From positions 1-41,184 of the forward strand of contig JAPYSW010000008.1 in assembly GCA_029936395.1 (NCBI GenBank): a stretch of DNA of 41,184 nucleotides, read 5' to 3'. This document shows, one piece after another, positions 8,682-18,725 of this stretch; position 1 is the first letter of the stretch; the number at the start of each line of letters is the position of its first letter. Position numbers and translations under genes: made by a program. The notes beneath the pieces were generated by a model. The model saw nothing but the letters and a program-made list of their open reading frames with translations. It was not told where the DNA came from and searched no databases. Source of the DNA: Candidatus Poseidoniia archaeon. GTDB taxonomy: Archaea; Thermoplasmatota; Poseidoniia; MGIII; CG-Epi1.

Positions 8682-10171
8682 CCCATTAAGGCTATTGCAG
8701 CCTCCTTACATATTTCAAAGAGAGATTGCCAATATAATGGGAAAATAATTCCCAATAATAATATAGTCATTAATGAAATATATCTTATCGAACTAGGAAA
8801 TACAACCTCTTTAGCTTCGACGGGCTCATAAAGATACATGTATCTTATTATTTTGAGATAATAGTACAATGATAATGCTGAATTAAGAACACCTGCAATT
8901 ACCAAAGCTATAATCCAAGTTTCGCCAGATAAACCTGCTTGAAGTGTACCATAAAATAATAGGAATTTACTAATGAAACCTGCAAACGGAGGAATACCTA
9001 CCAATGAAAGAAGACAAACAGTCATAGAAAGAGCTAGCAACTGTGAACGCTGAGCTAAACCTTTGTAAGAGTCTAAGCTATAACCTAAACCAACGGCACC
9101 CAATCCAGCCACTACCACAAATGCTCCACCTTTCATAAATGCATGAATCAAAGTATGAGCAATAGCACCAGACATTGCATCATCCGTCATTGCTGGAATT
9201 GCAATCATAATATATCCTGCTTGAGCAATAGAAGAATAAGCTAACATACGACCTATATCTTCCTGTGATATTGCTGCCAAATTACCAAGAGTCATAGAAG
9301 CGAGTGCAACAAGTCCCAAAACTAATTTCCACTCTTCAGATACTGACTCAAGAGTAAACGAAAATACCCTAAATATTGCAATGAATCCCATTGCTTTACT
9401 TGCTGCCGCCAATAATGTTGTTACGGGTGTTGGAGCACCTTGATAAACATCAGGAGCCCAAGCATGGAAAGGAACTACTGCTATCTTGAAACCTAAACCA
9501 GCAAGTATGAATAAACTTGATATGAAAATAACCTCATTGAAATTACCCGTTATTACACCTTGAGATAATCCATCAATAAATGCATGAACTCCATCAAATG
9601 TTAATGATCCTGTAACTGCATAAAGTAAAGATATTCCATAAAGTGTCAAAGCTGAAGAAAAAGCACCAATCAATAAATATTTTGCACCAGCTTCAGCAGA
9701 TTTGTCATCTTGTTTTCTAAAAGCCACTAAAGCATAACTGCTAAACGCTGAAATCTCAATACCCAAAAAAAGAGTTAAAAAATCATTAGCTGAAGCTACG
9801 ATTAACATCCCTAAAGTACTTGACAATAAAAGTGTGTAGTACTCAGCTTGATGTGGTTCATCTTCATCAAAATACGAACTGCTTATCAATGAAACTGTAA
9901 GAGCTACAAGAACAAAAATAATTTTAAATATTTGAGAGAAAATATCTATCTTAAAATGTCCATACAACAAAAACATTGAAACTTCTCTATCCATAGATAG
10001 AACCTCTGGATTAAACCATGAAACAATAAGGAATAACAGAATACTAGTAAGTGTCAAATTAGAGCATAAAGCGAAAGATTTCTTAGTTTCTGTTAACATG
10101 TACAAACCAGGTATAGTCATTATGCTAGCGACAAGTATTATTTCTGGCAAAAACAAATTAGATGGTTCCAT
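8678..10171 (-). CDS. nuoN: complex I subunit N
   Basis: 497 aa proton_antipo_M protein. FKIAVVPFHAWAPDVYQGAPTPVTTLLAAASKAMG; operon position. Confidence 0.95.
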   Translation of the reverse strand: MEPSNLFLPEIILVASIMTIPGLYMLTETKKSFALCSNLTLTSILLFLIVSWFNPEVLSMDREVSMFLLYGHFKIDIFSQIFKIIFVLVALTVSLISSSYFDEDEPHQAEYYTLLLSSTLGMLIVASANDFLTLFLGIEISAFSSYALVAFRKQDDKSAEAGAKYLLIGAFSSALTLYGISLLYAVTGSLTFDGVHAFIDGLSQGVITGNFNEVIFISSLFILAGLGFKIAVVPFHAWAPDVYQGAPTPVTTLLAAASKAMGFIAIFRVFSFTLESVSEEWKLVLGLVALASMTLGNLAAISQEDIGRMLAYSSIAQAGYIMIAIPAMTDDAMSGAIAHTLIHAFMKGGAFVVVAGLGAVGLGYSLDSYKGLAQRSQLLALSMTVCLLSLVGIPPFAGFISKFLLFYGTLQAGLSGETWIIALVIAGVLNSALSLYYYLKIIRYMYLYEPVEAKEVVFPSSIRYISLMTILLLGIIFPLYWQSLFEICKEAAIALMG

Positions 10172-12081
10172 TAGAGTACTCCCATAAATATCAAAATATC
10201 ATAACAAGCTGTATTAATTGGATCCATCAAATAATGTGGAAAAATACCGAATATTGCTGCGATAATTATTATTGTAAACATAGGATATAATTCATACCAT
10301 GGAGCTTCATGAACCTTACTCATTTCTATTTCTTCACTATCCGTTCCAAAAATTGCCCTTTGAAGTGCCCAAAGATGATAACCGGCAGTTATAACCATAC
10401 CAAATATAGGCAATAATAACCAATAACCATGAGATTGAAAGAAAGCTATGAAAACAGCCAATTCAGCTACAAAAACAGCCATTCCAGGCAAACCAAGGCT
10501 ACCCATAAAAATCACAACAAAAATACCGGTAGTTTTTGGTTGGTGCCTTGCTAATCCCCCGAGTTTAGGTATTTCTCTTGTTCCCACTTGATGAAGTAAA
10601 ACCCCAGCAATCATAAACATTGCAGGACTTAGAATACCATGAGCAAACATCATGAAAACAGCTCCAGCTAAACCTAACTCAGTCATTGTTGCAACACCAA
10701 GTAATGCAACGCCCATATGGGAAACACTGGAATAAGCTACTAACTTCTTCAAATCAGTTTGTCCTAAACTCAAAACTGCGCCGTATAAGATAGATATAAT
10801 GGCTAAAGCCACCATAACTGGAACAAAATAGACTGCACCTAGCGGTAATACGGGTAATGCAGCTCTTATTAATCCATAAAGCCCCATCTTAAGCATAACA
10901 CCGGCCAATAAGATAGAACCAGCAGTTGGGGCTTGAACATGCGCATCTGGCAACCAAGTATGCCATGGGAATGAAGGTATCTTAACTGCGAAACCAATGA
11001 ATAAAGCAGCAAAAACCCAAATTTGGAAATTTTCTGAAAAAGCCTCATTATTTATGGATAATTCTCTACTACTATTTGCAATATCAATCATAGAAAAAGA
11101 ATTTGCCCCAGACTCAAAGTATAAGGCCATGAAACCTACCAACATTATTACTGAAGCTGTAAAAGTGTATATGAAAAATTTAATAGAAGCATATCTCCGA
11201 TCATCTCCACCCCATATTGCAATTAAGAAAAACATAGGTATAAGAACAATTTCCCAGAAGATATAAAATACAAAATAATCAAGTGTAACAAACACGCCAT
11301 AAAGTGCAGTTTGCATAATTAAAAGCAAACTAAAGAAAAGTCCAGGTCTCTCTTTTTCTTCCCAAGCAAAAATAACTGTTAATGGTCCTATTATTCCAGT
11401 TAATAAAATAAGTGGAGAACTTAAGCCATCAACACCAAGTAACACTGAAATGCCAAGATTCGGTGCCCATTCATATTCCTCCATCAAACTATAACCTGAT
11501 TTAGAACCGGTCTTCATAAAAACAATTAAAGATATAATTAATGTAAACAAAGTAGTGAACAAAGCAATCAATCTAGGGGCATTAGGTGTATTCCCGAAAC
11601 TAATAGACCAAAGGGCCCCGATAATAGGAAATACTAAAAGATAAGATAGCCAAGGAAAATCACTAAACTCCATCGATATTTCAGGAAGTGGTAATGAACC
11701 TGAACCAACTATTATTGAGCCACGCATATTCATCGTAGCGTGAGGTTCACAAACATAATACAAAGTCCCATCCTGTGCTGTAAAATCAGCAGGAAGCGGC
11801 CAATTACCGCCAACTTGAGGATTACCTGAATAGAAACCAGATTCATAATTATTAGATTCAGAATCTGAGACTTGTGCAACATTATGAGATCCATTGCCCC
11901 ACACAAATAAGACATTATCACCAACTTCAACTTCCAAAACATTTGGATCAAAAAAATAGGAAGTGAAATCATCTGATTGAGTAACTGTTACAGTATGGTT
12001 TTCAGCTTCAACATTACCTGAAAACAGAACCAACATAGCAAATAACATAAAAAACCCTAAAAACTTATTCAAATTGACCAC
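10171..12081 (-). CDS. nuoM: cupredoxin (plastocyanin-like)-NuoM fusion
   Basis: Signal peptide plus GSHNV...YYVCEPHATMNMRGSIIV type-1 copper motif (aa ~27-126), then NuoM (IPSFPWHTWLPDAHVQAPTAGSILLAGVMLKMGLYG). Confidence 0.93.
   Translation of the reverse strand: MVNLNKFLGFFMLFAMLVLFSGNVEAENHTVTVTQSDDFTSYFFDPNVLEVEVGDNVLFVWGNGSHNVAQVSDSESNNYESGFYSGNPQVGGNWPLPADFTAQDGTLYYVCEPHATMNMRGSIIVGSGSLPLPEISMEFSDFPWLSYLLVFPIIGALWSISFGNTPNAPRLIALFTTLFTLIISLIVFMKTGSKSGYSLMEEYEWAPNLGISVLLGVDGLSSPLILLTGIIGPLTVIFAWEEKERPGLFFSLLLIMQTALYGVFVTLDYFVFYIFWEIVLIPMFFLIAIWGGDDRRYASIKFFIYTFTASVIMLVGFMALYFESGANSFSMIDIANSSRELSINNEAFSENFQIWVFAALFIGFAVKIPSFPWHTWLPDAHVQAPTAGSILLAGVMLKMGLYGLIRAALPVLPLGAVYFVPVMVALAIISILYGAVLSLGQTDLKKLVAYSSVSHMGVALLGVATMTELGLAGAVFMMFAHGILSPAMFMIAGVLLHQVGTREIPKLGGLARHQPKTTGIFVVIFMGSLGLPGMAVFVAELAVFIAFFQSHGYWLLLPIFGMVITAGYHLWALQRAIFGTDSEEIEMSKVHEAPWYELYPMFTIIIIAAIFGIFPHYLMDPINTACYDILIFMGVL
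11704..12003 (-). other. type-1 blue-copper (plastocyanin/halocyanin-like) domain at the N-terminus of NuoM
   Basis: HTVTVTQSDDFTSYFFDPNVLEVEVGDNVLFVWGNGSHNV...TLYYVCEPHATMNMRGSIIV. Ligands His, Cys, His, Met in canonical spacing C-x2-H-x4-M. Confidence 0.88.
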
Positions 12082-14249
12082 CCCATAATTGGCATGACTA
12101 TTCGAGTAATCAGAACTATAGCCCCCAGCCCACCTACGGTAAGAGAAGCATAATGTCCAGTAAAACCTGAATTTAACTTTCTAACTTCATTGCTAAAGAA
12201 CTGTGTAATGCTTGCAGTTGCATTTACTAATCCATCAACTATATTCCTATCAAACCAATCACATGCTTGCGCAAAAGTATCCCAAGTCCTCATTCCAAAC
12301 CAATCGAATAATTTAGCCATATACATTCTATTGGACAAGAAAATATGAAGAGGTCCAAAGACAATATTATCTGAAATAAAAGATGTCGAAAGTATAGATT
12401 TACCATCGCTTCCACGTTTGTAAAATAAATATCCTAGAGTAACACCACTAAGACCAACAATTACTGATAAATAAGTTAAAGAGGAGGAAAGAATATGATC
12501 AATAATTTCCCACTGTATTGGCCCTTCTGTACTTTCATGATGACCAAAATATATTCTTGAACCAAAACCTTCACCAATAAATAATAAAAATCCTGAGAAA
12601 ACAGCCATAAAAGCTAAGAGCATAAGAGGTATTGTCATTACTAATGGAGCCTCATGAGCATGAATCTTGACTTCTTTCTTAGATAATTCCCAGTTACCAG
12701 TGCCTTCATGGTCTTTAGATGGTTTCATTTCACTAATTTTCCGAGTATCAGGACCACTAAAAGTCATCATCCAAAGCCTTGTCATGTAAAAGGCAGTCAT
12801 AGCAGCAGTCAGTAAAGCAAGCCACCACAAGATTCCAAAAATACCTTCAACTTCACCATTACGATGAACTGCTTCTAATATTTCATCCTTAGACCAGAAA
12901 CCTGAAAAGAAAGGAACGCCGGCAATAGACAGTACCCCAAGACCCATAGTCAAAGAAGTAATTGGCATAGATTTCCTCAAACCACCCATCTCTCTCATAT
13001 CCTGAGTATGTACTGAATGTATAACTGCGCCAGCACCAAGGAAAAGTAAAGCCTTGAAAAAAGCATGATTCATTAAATGGAATAACCCCGCAGTATATCC
13101 TTGAACGTGATGAATCTCTAAACCAGCTTCAGCTGCATGCCAAAACGCCCATGCACCAGTTCCAAGTGCTAAAAACATATAACCTAACTGAGAAATTGTG
13201 GAATAAGCTAATACTCTCTTAATATCATTCATAACCATTGCCATGCTTGCAGCAATGAAAGCAGTTACACCACCAGTAACTGCAATATAAATTGCAGTAT
13301 CGGGACTATGAACAATCAGTGGATAAGCTCTAGCAACTAAGAAAACACCTGCTTTTACCATAGTTGCAGCATGTATCAAGGCTGAAACTGTGGTTGGCCC
13401 CTCCATAGCATCTGGAAGCCAAACATGTAAGGGAAACTGAGCAGATTTACCTACAGCTCCACCGAACAAACAAAGTGTTGCCCACTTTACCTCAGTTGCA
13501 TTAGCAGCTAATAATTCAGGATCACTAAATAATTCCGAATATCTAAGCGTACCAAAAGTATTGAAAAGAATAACTAAACCTAAAAGTAAGAATACATCTC
13601 CAACACGTGTTACCAGAAAAGCCTTTTTTGCAGCTGATGCTGCAGACGGTTTTTCATACCAGAATCCAATCAATAAATAAGAACAAACTCCAACCAATTC
13701 CCAGAAAATAAACAACAATAAAAATGAATTCGCAATAACCAAACCAAGCATTACACCAACAAATAAACATATCTCTCCAAAGTATCTAACTTGTCTATCT
13801 CCTTCTTCATGCATATAGCTTATAGAAAATAATACAACTAAATATGAAACAAAACCAACTACTAAGAGTAAAATTGCAGCCAAACTATCGATATATGTAC
13901 CAAACTCAAATGAATATGTTTCACCTCCAAACCAAGTTCTAGTAGACTCAATAAATCCACCATGTAAAGAATCTTGGAAAAGAACCTCATAAACAACAGC
14001 CATAGAAAATACTGAAGAAAGTCCAACACCAATTAAAGCAAACAAACCTCCTCTTCTTGGATCATACATTCCAAATAAGATAATCAAGGCAAATGAAATT
14101 ATAGGAAATACAGGTATCATCCAAGCTACACTTACAAAATCTGCAGATAATTGGTTTGTGAAAACATAAAGTAATAATAAAGCAAAAAGAATACTTCCTA
14201 AAACTACTGCAATAATATCAGAATCTGACTTACTATCCTTACTACTAAT
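12069..14249 (-). CDS. nuoL: complex I subunit L, probably starting at non-canonical ATT 14249 (the ATG at 14120 is the track call)
   Basis: NuoL motifs FPLHVWLPDAMEGPTTVSALIHAATMVKAGVFL. The open frame continues upstream of the called ATG to the nuoK stop and encodes ISSKDSKSDSDIIAVVLGSILFALLLLYVFTNQLSADFVSVAWM. An SD-like GAGGTGG precedes the ATT. Confidence 0.85.
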   Translation of the reverse strand: MSSKDSKSDSDIIAVVLGSILFALLLLYVFTNQLSADFVSVAWMIPVFPIISFALIILFGMYDPRRGGLFALIGVGLSSVFSMAVVYEVLFQDSLHGGFIESTRTWFGGETYSFEFGTYIDSLAAILLLVVGFVSYLVVLFSISYMHEEGDRQVRYFGEICLFVGVMLGLVIANSFLLLFIFWELVGVCSYLLIGFWYEKPSAASAAKKAFLVTRVGDVFLLLGLVILFNTFGTLRYSELFSDPELLAANATEVKWATLCLFGGAVGKSAQFPLHVWLPDAMEGPTTVSALIHAATMVKAGVFLVARAYPLIVHSPDTAIYIAVTGGVTAFIAASMAMVMNDIKRVLAYSTISQLGYMFLALGTGAWAFWHAAEAGLEIHHVQGYTAGLFHLMNHAFFKALLFLGAGAVIHSVHTQDMREMGGLRKSMPITSLTMGLGVLSIAGVPFFSGFWSKDEILEAVHRNGEVEGIFGILWWLALLTAAMTAFYMTRLWMMTFSGPDTRKISEMKPSKDHEGTGNWELSKKEVKIHAHEAPLVMTIPLMLLAFMAVFSGFLLFIGEGFGSRIYFGHHESTEGPIQWEIIDHILSSSLTYLSVIVGLSGVTLGYLFYKRGSDGKSILSTSFISDNIVFGPLHIFLSNRMYMAKLFDWFGMRTWDTFAQACDWFDRNIVDGLVNATASITQFFSNEVRKLNSGFTGHYASLTVGGLGAIVLITRIVMPIMGWSI

Positions 14250-14250
14250 A

Positions 14251-14553
14251 TTACCACCTCAACCTATTGAGTAAATCTAACTCAATCGTGTCTCTTTGCT
14301 TAAACAAACTCAATAATATAGCTAAACCAATAGCCACCTCAGCTGCTGCAATTGTCGTTACAAAAAGAACAACTATCTGACCAGATAAAACATTGTAAAA
14401 AGTTGAAAAGGCTACAAAATTTATGTTTGCGGCAGTTAACATTATTTCTACAGACATTAAAACAACAATCGCATTCTTATTACGAATAACACCATAAGCT
14501 CCAATTAATAGCAATATTGAAGAAAAAACTACAAAATTAATAGGATCAATCAT
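14251..14553 (-). CDS. nuoK: complex I subunit K
   Basis: 100 aa. IGAYGVIRNKNAIVVLMSVEIMLTAANINFVAFS is classic NuoK. Confidence 0.95.
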   Translation of the reverse strand: MIDPINFVVFSSILLLIGAYGVIRNKNAIVVLMSVEIMLTAANINFVAFSTFYNVLSGQIVVLFVTTIAAAEVAIGLAILLSLFKQRDTIELDLLNRLRW

Positions 14554-15358
14554 CTTTCTCCTCCCTAGCTAAGAAAACACCAGCTTGTAATGCAATAACC
14601 ATTAGAACACCTAGTAAAATAAATGGGACTTCCCAATCATTAAATAACTCAAAAGCCAAAAATTTAGTAGTGTCTATATTTACAGATCTAACTTCAGAAT
14701 ATTCTGAAGTAAATCCTTCTGAATCAACTGCATAAACCGTCCACGAATAAGTTTCTCCTCTAATGAACTCAGAATAAGTATATTTTGTATCCTCTAAATT
14801 TTCTACTTGAAGAACTAAAGAGAATGAATCTAGAGAAACTGCGTCATATTTATCGGTACTTATTTGCTCATTTAAATTTATTATCAAAGTATATGTTACT
14901 GTTACTATGGGCCAATTTACTAAAAGTTTAGAAGCCGTATCAGTAGTGTGTACCTCTGTAAACAATAAAGGCATTTCCTCTATTCCATCTCCTAATGAGC
15001 TTCCAGACATTCCAATATAATAAACATTAGAAGTGTAGTTACCTGAAGGCAATCTTGGTGTTTGAGATTCATTAGCAGTAATGTTCACTTCATACATCAA
15101 TTCTCCATCACTGTTCAATACAATGTGCCTATAACCTACTGAAACCGGAACCCATTCAAATTCAACAGAATCGCTGTAATGATAATAGCCATTCTCAGGG
15201 AAAATTGGAGAGGGAGCGCATCCATAGTTACAACTGTTTGAATTTTCAGATTCAATTGCTAAATTATTCCAAGGAGCTAAGGCAAGAGAAACTACCACGT
15301 AGAATGAAAACGTAATTACTAAAGCATCTCTAACCCATATTATACTTCTACTAGACAT
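14546..15358 (-). CDS. nuoJ: C-terminal half of split NuoJ carrying a large extracytoplasmic insertion
   Basis: Two TM segments (ALVITFSFYVVVSLALAPW and WEVPFILLGVLMVIALQAGVFLAREEKDD, like the NuoJ C-terminus) separated by ~200 polar residues with repeated beta-sandwich-like strands. ATG 15358 preceded by GGAGGTG. Confidence 0.75.
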   Translation of the reverse strand: MSSRSIIWVRDALVITFSFYVVVSLALAPWNNLAIESENSNSCNYGCAPSPIFPENGYYHYSDSVEFEWVPVSVGYRHIVLNSDGELMYEVNITANESQTPRLPSGNYTSNVYYIGMSGSSLGDGIEEMPLLFTEVHTTDTASKLLVNWPIVTVTYTLIINLNEQISTDKYDAVSLDSFSLVLQVENLEDTKYTYSEFIRGETYSWTVYAVDSEGFTSEYSEVRSVNIDTTKFLAFELFNDWEVPFILLGVLMVIALQAGVFLAREEKDD

Positions 15359-15614
15359 CTTCACCTCCTTTTAATGTTCTCTTAGTTAACATAATTCCAA
15401 AAATAATCACTACCGATATAGCACCAACATAAACGAGTACTTGTATAACTGCTAAAAATTCAGCATCAGCAATAATAAACAAACATGCAGTCAAAAGAAA
15501 AACTGTAGCCAACCATACAACCGAGTGAACGATATCATTACCATTAACAACTGCCCAAGCCGAAGCAAGAATTAATGACGCTAAAAACCAAAAAATCAAC
15601 AAAACTAAATCCAA
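15351..15614 (-). CDS. nuoJ: N-terminal half of split NuoJ
   Basis: 87 aa with three TM helices. VIQVLVYVGAISVVIIFGIMLTKR is the NuoJ TM3 signature. Confidence 0.88.
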   Translation of the reverse strand: MDLVLLIFWFLASLILASAWAVVNGNDIVHSVVWLATVFLLTACLFIIADAEFLAVIQVLVYVGAISVVIIFGIMLTKRTLKGGEDV

Positions 15615-15617
15615 AAA

Positions 15618-16394
15618 TTAAGCCTCCTGCGAAGTTTCGTCTGGAATTAACCCACTGGAACTTGAGTTGCTTATTGGTTCCATGTGCAGACAATCAGCAG
15701 GACAGACCTTGACACAAGTTGAACACCCGATACAAATAGTGTAATCGAAATATGGATTCTCGACATTACGAGTCTTTCCACTTTTCATTGTTTTATTCTG
15801 AGGCCCTAAATCCATGATGATACAATTTGTTGGACAATTATCGACACACTTACTGCATCCAATACAAGGGTCTGCATCAAGAACTGGAGATTCCATCATG
15901 TAATTTGTGAGAGGTAATTGAGGTAAGTCCTCTAATTCTACTTTCATAGATCTTGCAGGATAAATTAAACCTTCACGGTTAGTATCTGCTAACTCATAGA
16001 AATCAGTCATAGTCATGGCTCCAGTAGGGCAATAATCTTCACAGAAACCACAAAACATACAATGTCCAAAATTTATAGCAGGTCTTTCAGCTTTACTCTT
16101 TCTCTTTGCTAAATGAGAACCATACCAAGCTCTATCTTTTTCTTGTTCTGATAAATCTTCAGGTTTCATCTTAAGACACTTATTAGGACATACTTCACCA
16201 CAAATACCACAACCAATACATAAATCCCAAATTACTGCATTCATACCTCTATAGGTTGGAGGCGGATCTCTTCTTTCAAGAGGATACATCACCGTTGTAG
16301 GTTTACCAAACGTTGATTTGAAAAACTGTTTTAGCGTAACCTTCATTGGATTCACAAAAATATCCATTAAACCGGGTTCTCTTTCGTTACTCAT
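15618..16394 (-). CDS. nuoI: complex I subunit I with four [4Fe-4S] cluster motifs
   Basis: CIGCGICGEVCP, CMFCGFCEDYCP, CIGCSKCVDNCP, CIGCSTCVKVCP within 258 aa. Confidence 0.93.
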   Translation of the reverse strand: MSNEREPGLMDIFVNPMKVTLKQFFKSTFGKPTTVMYPLERRDPPPTYRGMNAVIWDLCIGCGICGEVCPNKCLKMKPEDLSEQEKDRAWYGSHLAKRKSKAERPAINFGHCMFCGFCEDYCPTGAMTMTDFYELADTNREGLIYPARSMKVELEDLPQLPLTNYMMESPVLDADPCIGCSKCVDNCPTNCIIMDLGPQNKTMKSGKTRNVENPYFDYTICIGCSTCVKVCPADCLHMEPISNSSSSGLIPDETSQEA

Positions 16395-16395
16395 A

Positions 16396-17628
16396 TTAGA
16401 ATACCTCCGGTAATGTAATTATATTTGAAAAATAAGGATATATCTCTACCATCAATATTACAATCAAAATATTAATTAATGATAAAGGTAATAACTTTTT
16501 CCAACCAAGCTCAAGAATTTGATCTGTGCGTATTCTTGGAACTGACCATCGAATAAATATCCAAAATATTATAATCAAATATACTTTTATCAAAAACCAA
16601 ATCTCAGGTGGAACTGGCCAAGGACCGGCCCAACCCCCTAAAAACAAGATTGTAGCTACTGCAGCACCCGCAAAACCACGTATATATTCAGCTGCAAGGA
16701 ATAACATATATCTAATTCCGCTATATTCCGTAGTCCAGCCTTCTACTAATTCAGCTTCAGCTTCAGGTAAATCAAATGGAACTCTCTCTACTTCAGCAAG
16801 AATACAAATCATAAAAACAATAAAGCCTATAAATTGAGGAATAATATTCCACATAGGTAGACCAAACAACCAAGTGCCTTCCTGCTGTTGTTCTACAATA
16901 GTGACAGGATCAAAAGAACCAGCTAGAAGAAAGACTCCAGCCATACTCAATAAAAGCGGAATCTCATAAGCCATTAATTGAGCTGCCGACCTCATTCCTC
17001 CAATCATTGAATATTTATTATTAGATGCCCAACCGGAGGTTAATACTCCAATAGGCGCTATAGAAAAAGCAGCCATAATTACCATTAAGCCTGCAGGAGC
17101 TGAAGAAGCTGCAAATCTATCAGATAACGGAAATAACACTAATAAAAACACTGAAGATGAAATAAATATTATAGGACCCATTGTAAACAAAAAACGATCG
17201 GCTTTAGTAGGTACAATTAATTCCTTTGTGATTGCTTTAATCCCATCAACCAGATTTTGTATAATTCCAATTCCACTATAATTATCCTTAAATTTCCAAG
17301 TAGGAGCTTCTCCCGCTAAATCTTCTTTTAATTCTCTTAATGATCTTAAAGATAACATTGGCCCTCTACGATCTTGTATACGGGCTGCAATTTTTCTTTC
17401 CAAATGAATAACTAAAATTAGATTAGTCATACCAACCATAAAAGCTATATTCACAGCATATGTCCAAGCTAAAGTATCTAGCCCACCATCCGTCCCTAAC
17501 CAATCTGCGACAGAACCCGCAGGGTTACTAAATGGCGGAAATAAACCTGCTTGAAAATTAAAAATAGGTATTAGAAGATATTCGGCAGTCCATTCCGCCA
17601 TTGACCGACACGCAGTAAATAAACTCAC
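16396..17628 (-). CDS. nuoH: complex I subunit H
   Basis: ERKIAARIQDRRGP, GWASNNKYSMIGGMRSAAQLMAYEIPL, ERVPFDLPEAEAELVEGWTTEYSGIRYMLF. Confidence 0.96.
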   Translation of the reverse strand: MSLFTACRSMAEWTAEYLLIPIFNFQAGLFPPFSNPAGSVADWLGTDGGLDTLAWTYAVNIAFMVGMTNLILVIHLERKIAARIQDRRGPMLSLRSLRELKEDLAGEAPTWKFKDNYSGIGIIQNLVDGIKAITKELIVPTKADRFLFTMGPIIFISSSVFLLVLFPLSDRFAASSAPAGLMVIMAAFSIAPIGVLTSGWASNNKYSMIGGMRSAAQLMAYEIPLLLSMAGVFLLAGSFDPVTIVEQQQEGTWLFGLPMWNIIPQFIGFIVFMICILAEVERVPFDLPEAEAELVEGWTTEYSGIRYMLFLAAEYIRGFAGAAVATILFLGGWAGPWPVPPEIWFLIKVYLIIIFWIFIRWSVPRIRTDQILELGWKKLLPLSLINILIVILMVEIYPYFSNIITLPEVF

Positions 17629-18725
17629 TTATCAGTCTCCCCTATACAAATATCAATACTACCCATTATTGCCGGAATATCTGCTAATTTGTAGCCTTTA
17701 AGATAATGTGGACAAGCTGACATTGTAGTGAACATAGGGCTCTTGATTTTCCACCTATAAGGCCTATCTGAACCATCTCCAACTACATACATCATTGCTT
17801 CACCTCTTGAATCTTCAGTTCTACGGAAAGCCTCACCATGAGCTCTAACTGGAATCCGAGAAGCCAATGTAGCGCCTGCTGGCATTTTCTTAAAACAATC
17901 ACGAATAATACGAACTGATTCCTTCATTTCATCTATTCGAACCATATAACGGCTGAAACAATCACTATAACCAGGACCTGCCTCTCTAGTCGAAATATCC
18001 CAATCAATTTCCTCATATATTTCATAAGTATCATGCTTTCTCAAATCAAACTTAGTGCCGCAACCTCTCAAGTTGGGCCCAGTAATTCCAAAATTCTTTG
18101 CTTGTTCAGCTGTAAATTTACCAACGTCATCTGTACGCATTCTGAATATTTTTGAATTTTCAAAGAGATCCGAATACTCATCAAGTCTTTGCTCAAATAA
18201 CTTAAGTATTCTTTCGGTTTTTTCTTCAAAACCATTAGGTAAGTCTCTCTTAACTCCACCTATTCTAATAAAATTATAAAGTAAACGACTGCCACTTGGT
18301 AGTTCTAATAAATTAAGGAAAAGCTCTCTGTCTCTCCAGAAATAAAGTGCACCCGTAATATGCCCCAAATCGGGCATGTAAGCTCCAGCCCACATTAGAT
18401 GTGACGCTAGTCTCTGCAATTCTAACATTATTGTGCGAATATATTGTGCACGGACTGGAACTTCAACTTCCATTAATTCTTCAACTGTATGAGTGTAACA
18501 ATGTGTCCAAGTAGTTGAACTTGCATAACATAGTCTATCAGTTAATGTGGTATTCATAAAGTATTTTCTTCGTTCCCCCATCTTCTCAACTGAGCGATGA
18601 AGATAACCTAATTCTGGATCGGCATCAACGATTGTTTCACCATCCACTTTTACTTTAAGCGTCCAAAGACCATGAGTCATAGGATGTTGAGGACCCATAC
18701 TAATCCACATTTCAGCCATTACCAC
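17625..18725 (-). CDS. nuoD: complex I subunit D (49 kDa)
   Basis: [62 protein letters not shown]. Confidence 0.96.
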   Translation of the reverse strand: MVMAEMWISMGPQHPMTHGLWTLKVKVDGETIVDADPELGYLHRSVEKMGERRKYFMNTTLTDRLCYASSTTWTHCYTHTVEELMEVEVPVRAQYIRTIMLELQRLASHLMWAGAYMPDLGHITGALYFWRDRELFLNLLELPSGSRLLYNFIRIGGVKRDLPNGFEEKTERILKLFEQRLDEYSDLFENSKIFRMRTDDVGKFTAEQAKNFGITGPNLRGCGTKFDLRKHDTYEIYEEIDWDISTREAGPGYSDCFSRYMVRIDEMKESVRIIRDCFKKMPAGATLASRIPVRAHGEAFRRTEDSRGEAMMYVVGDGSDRPYRWKIKSPMFTTMSACPHYLKGYKLADIPAIMGSIDICIGETDK

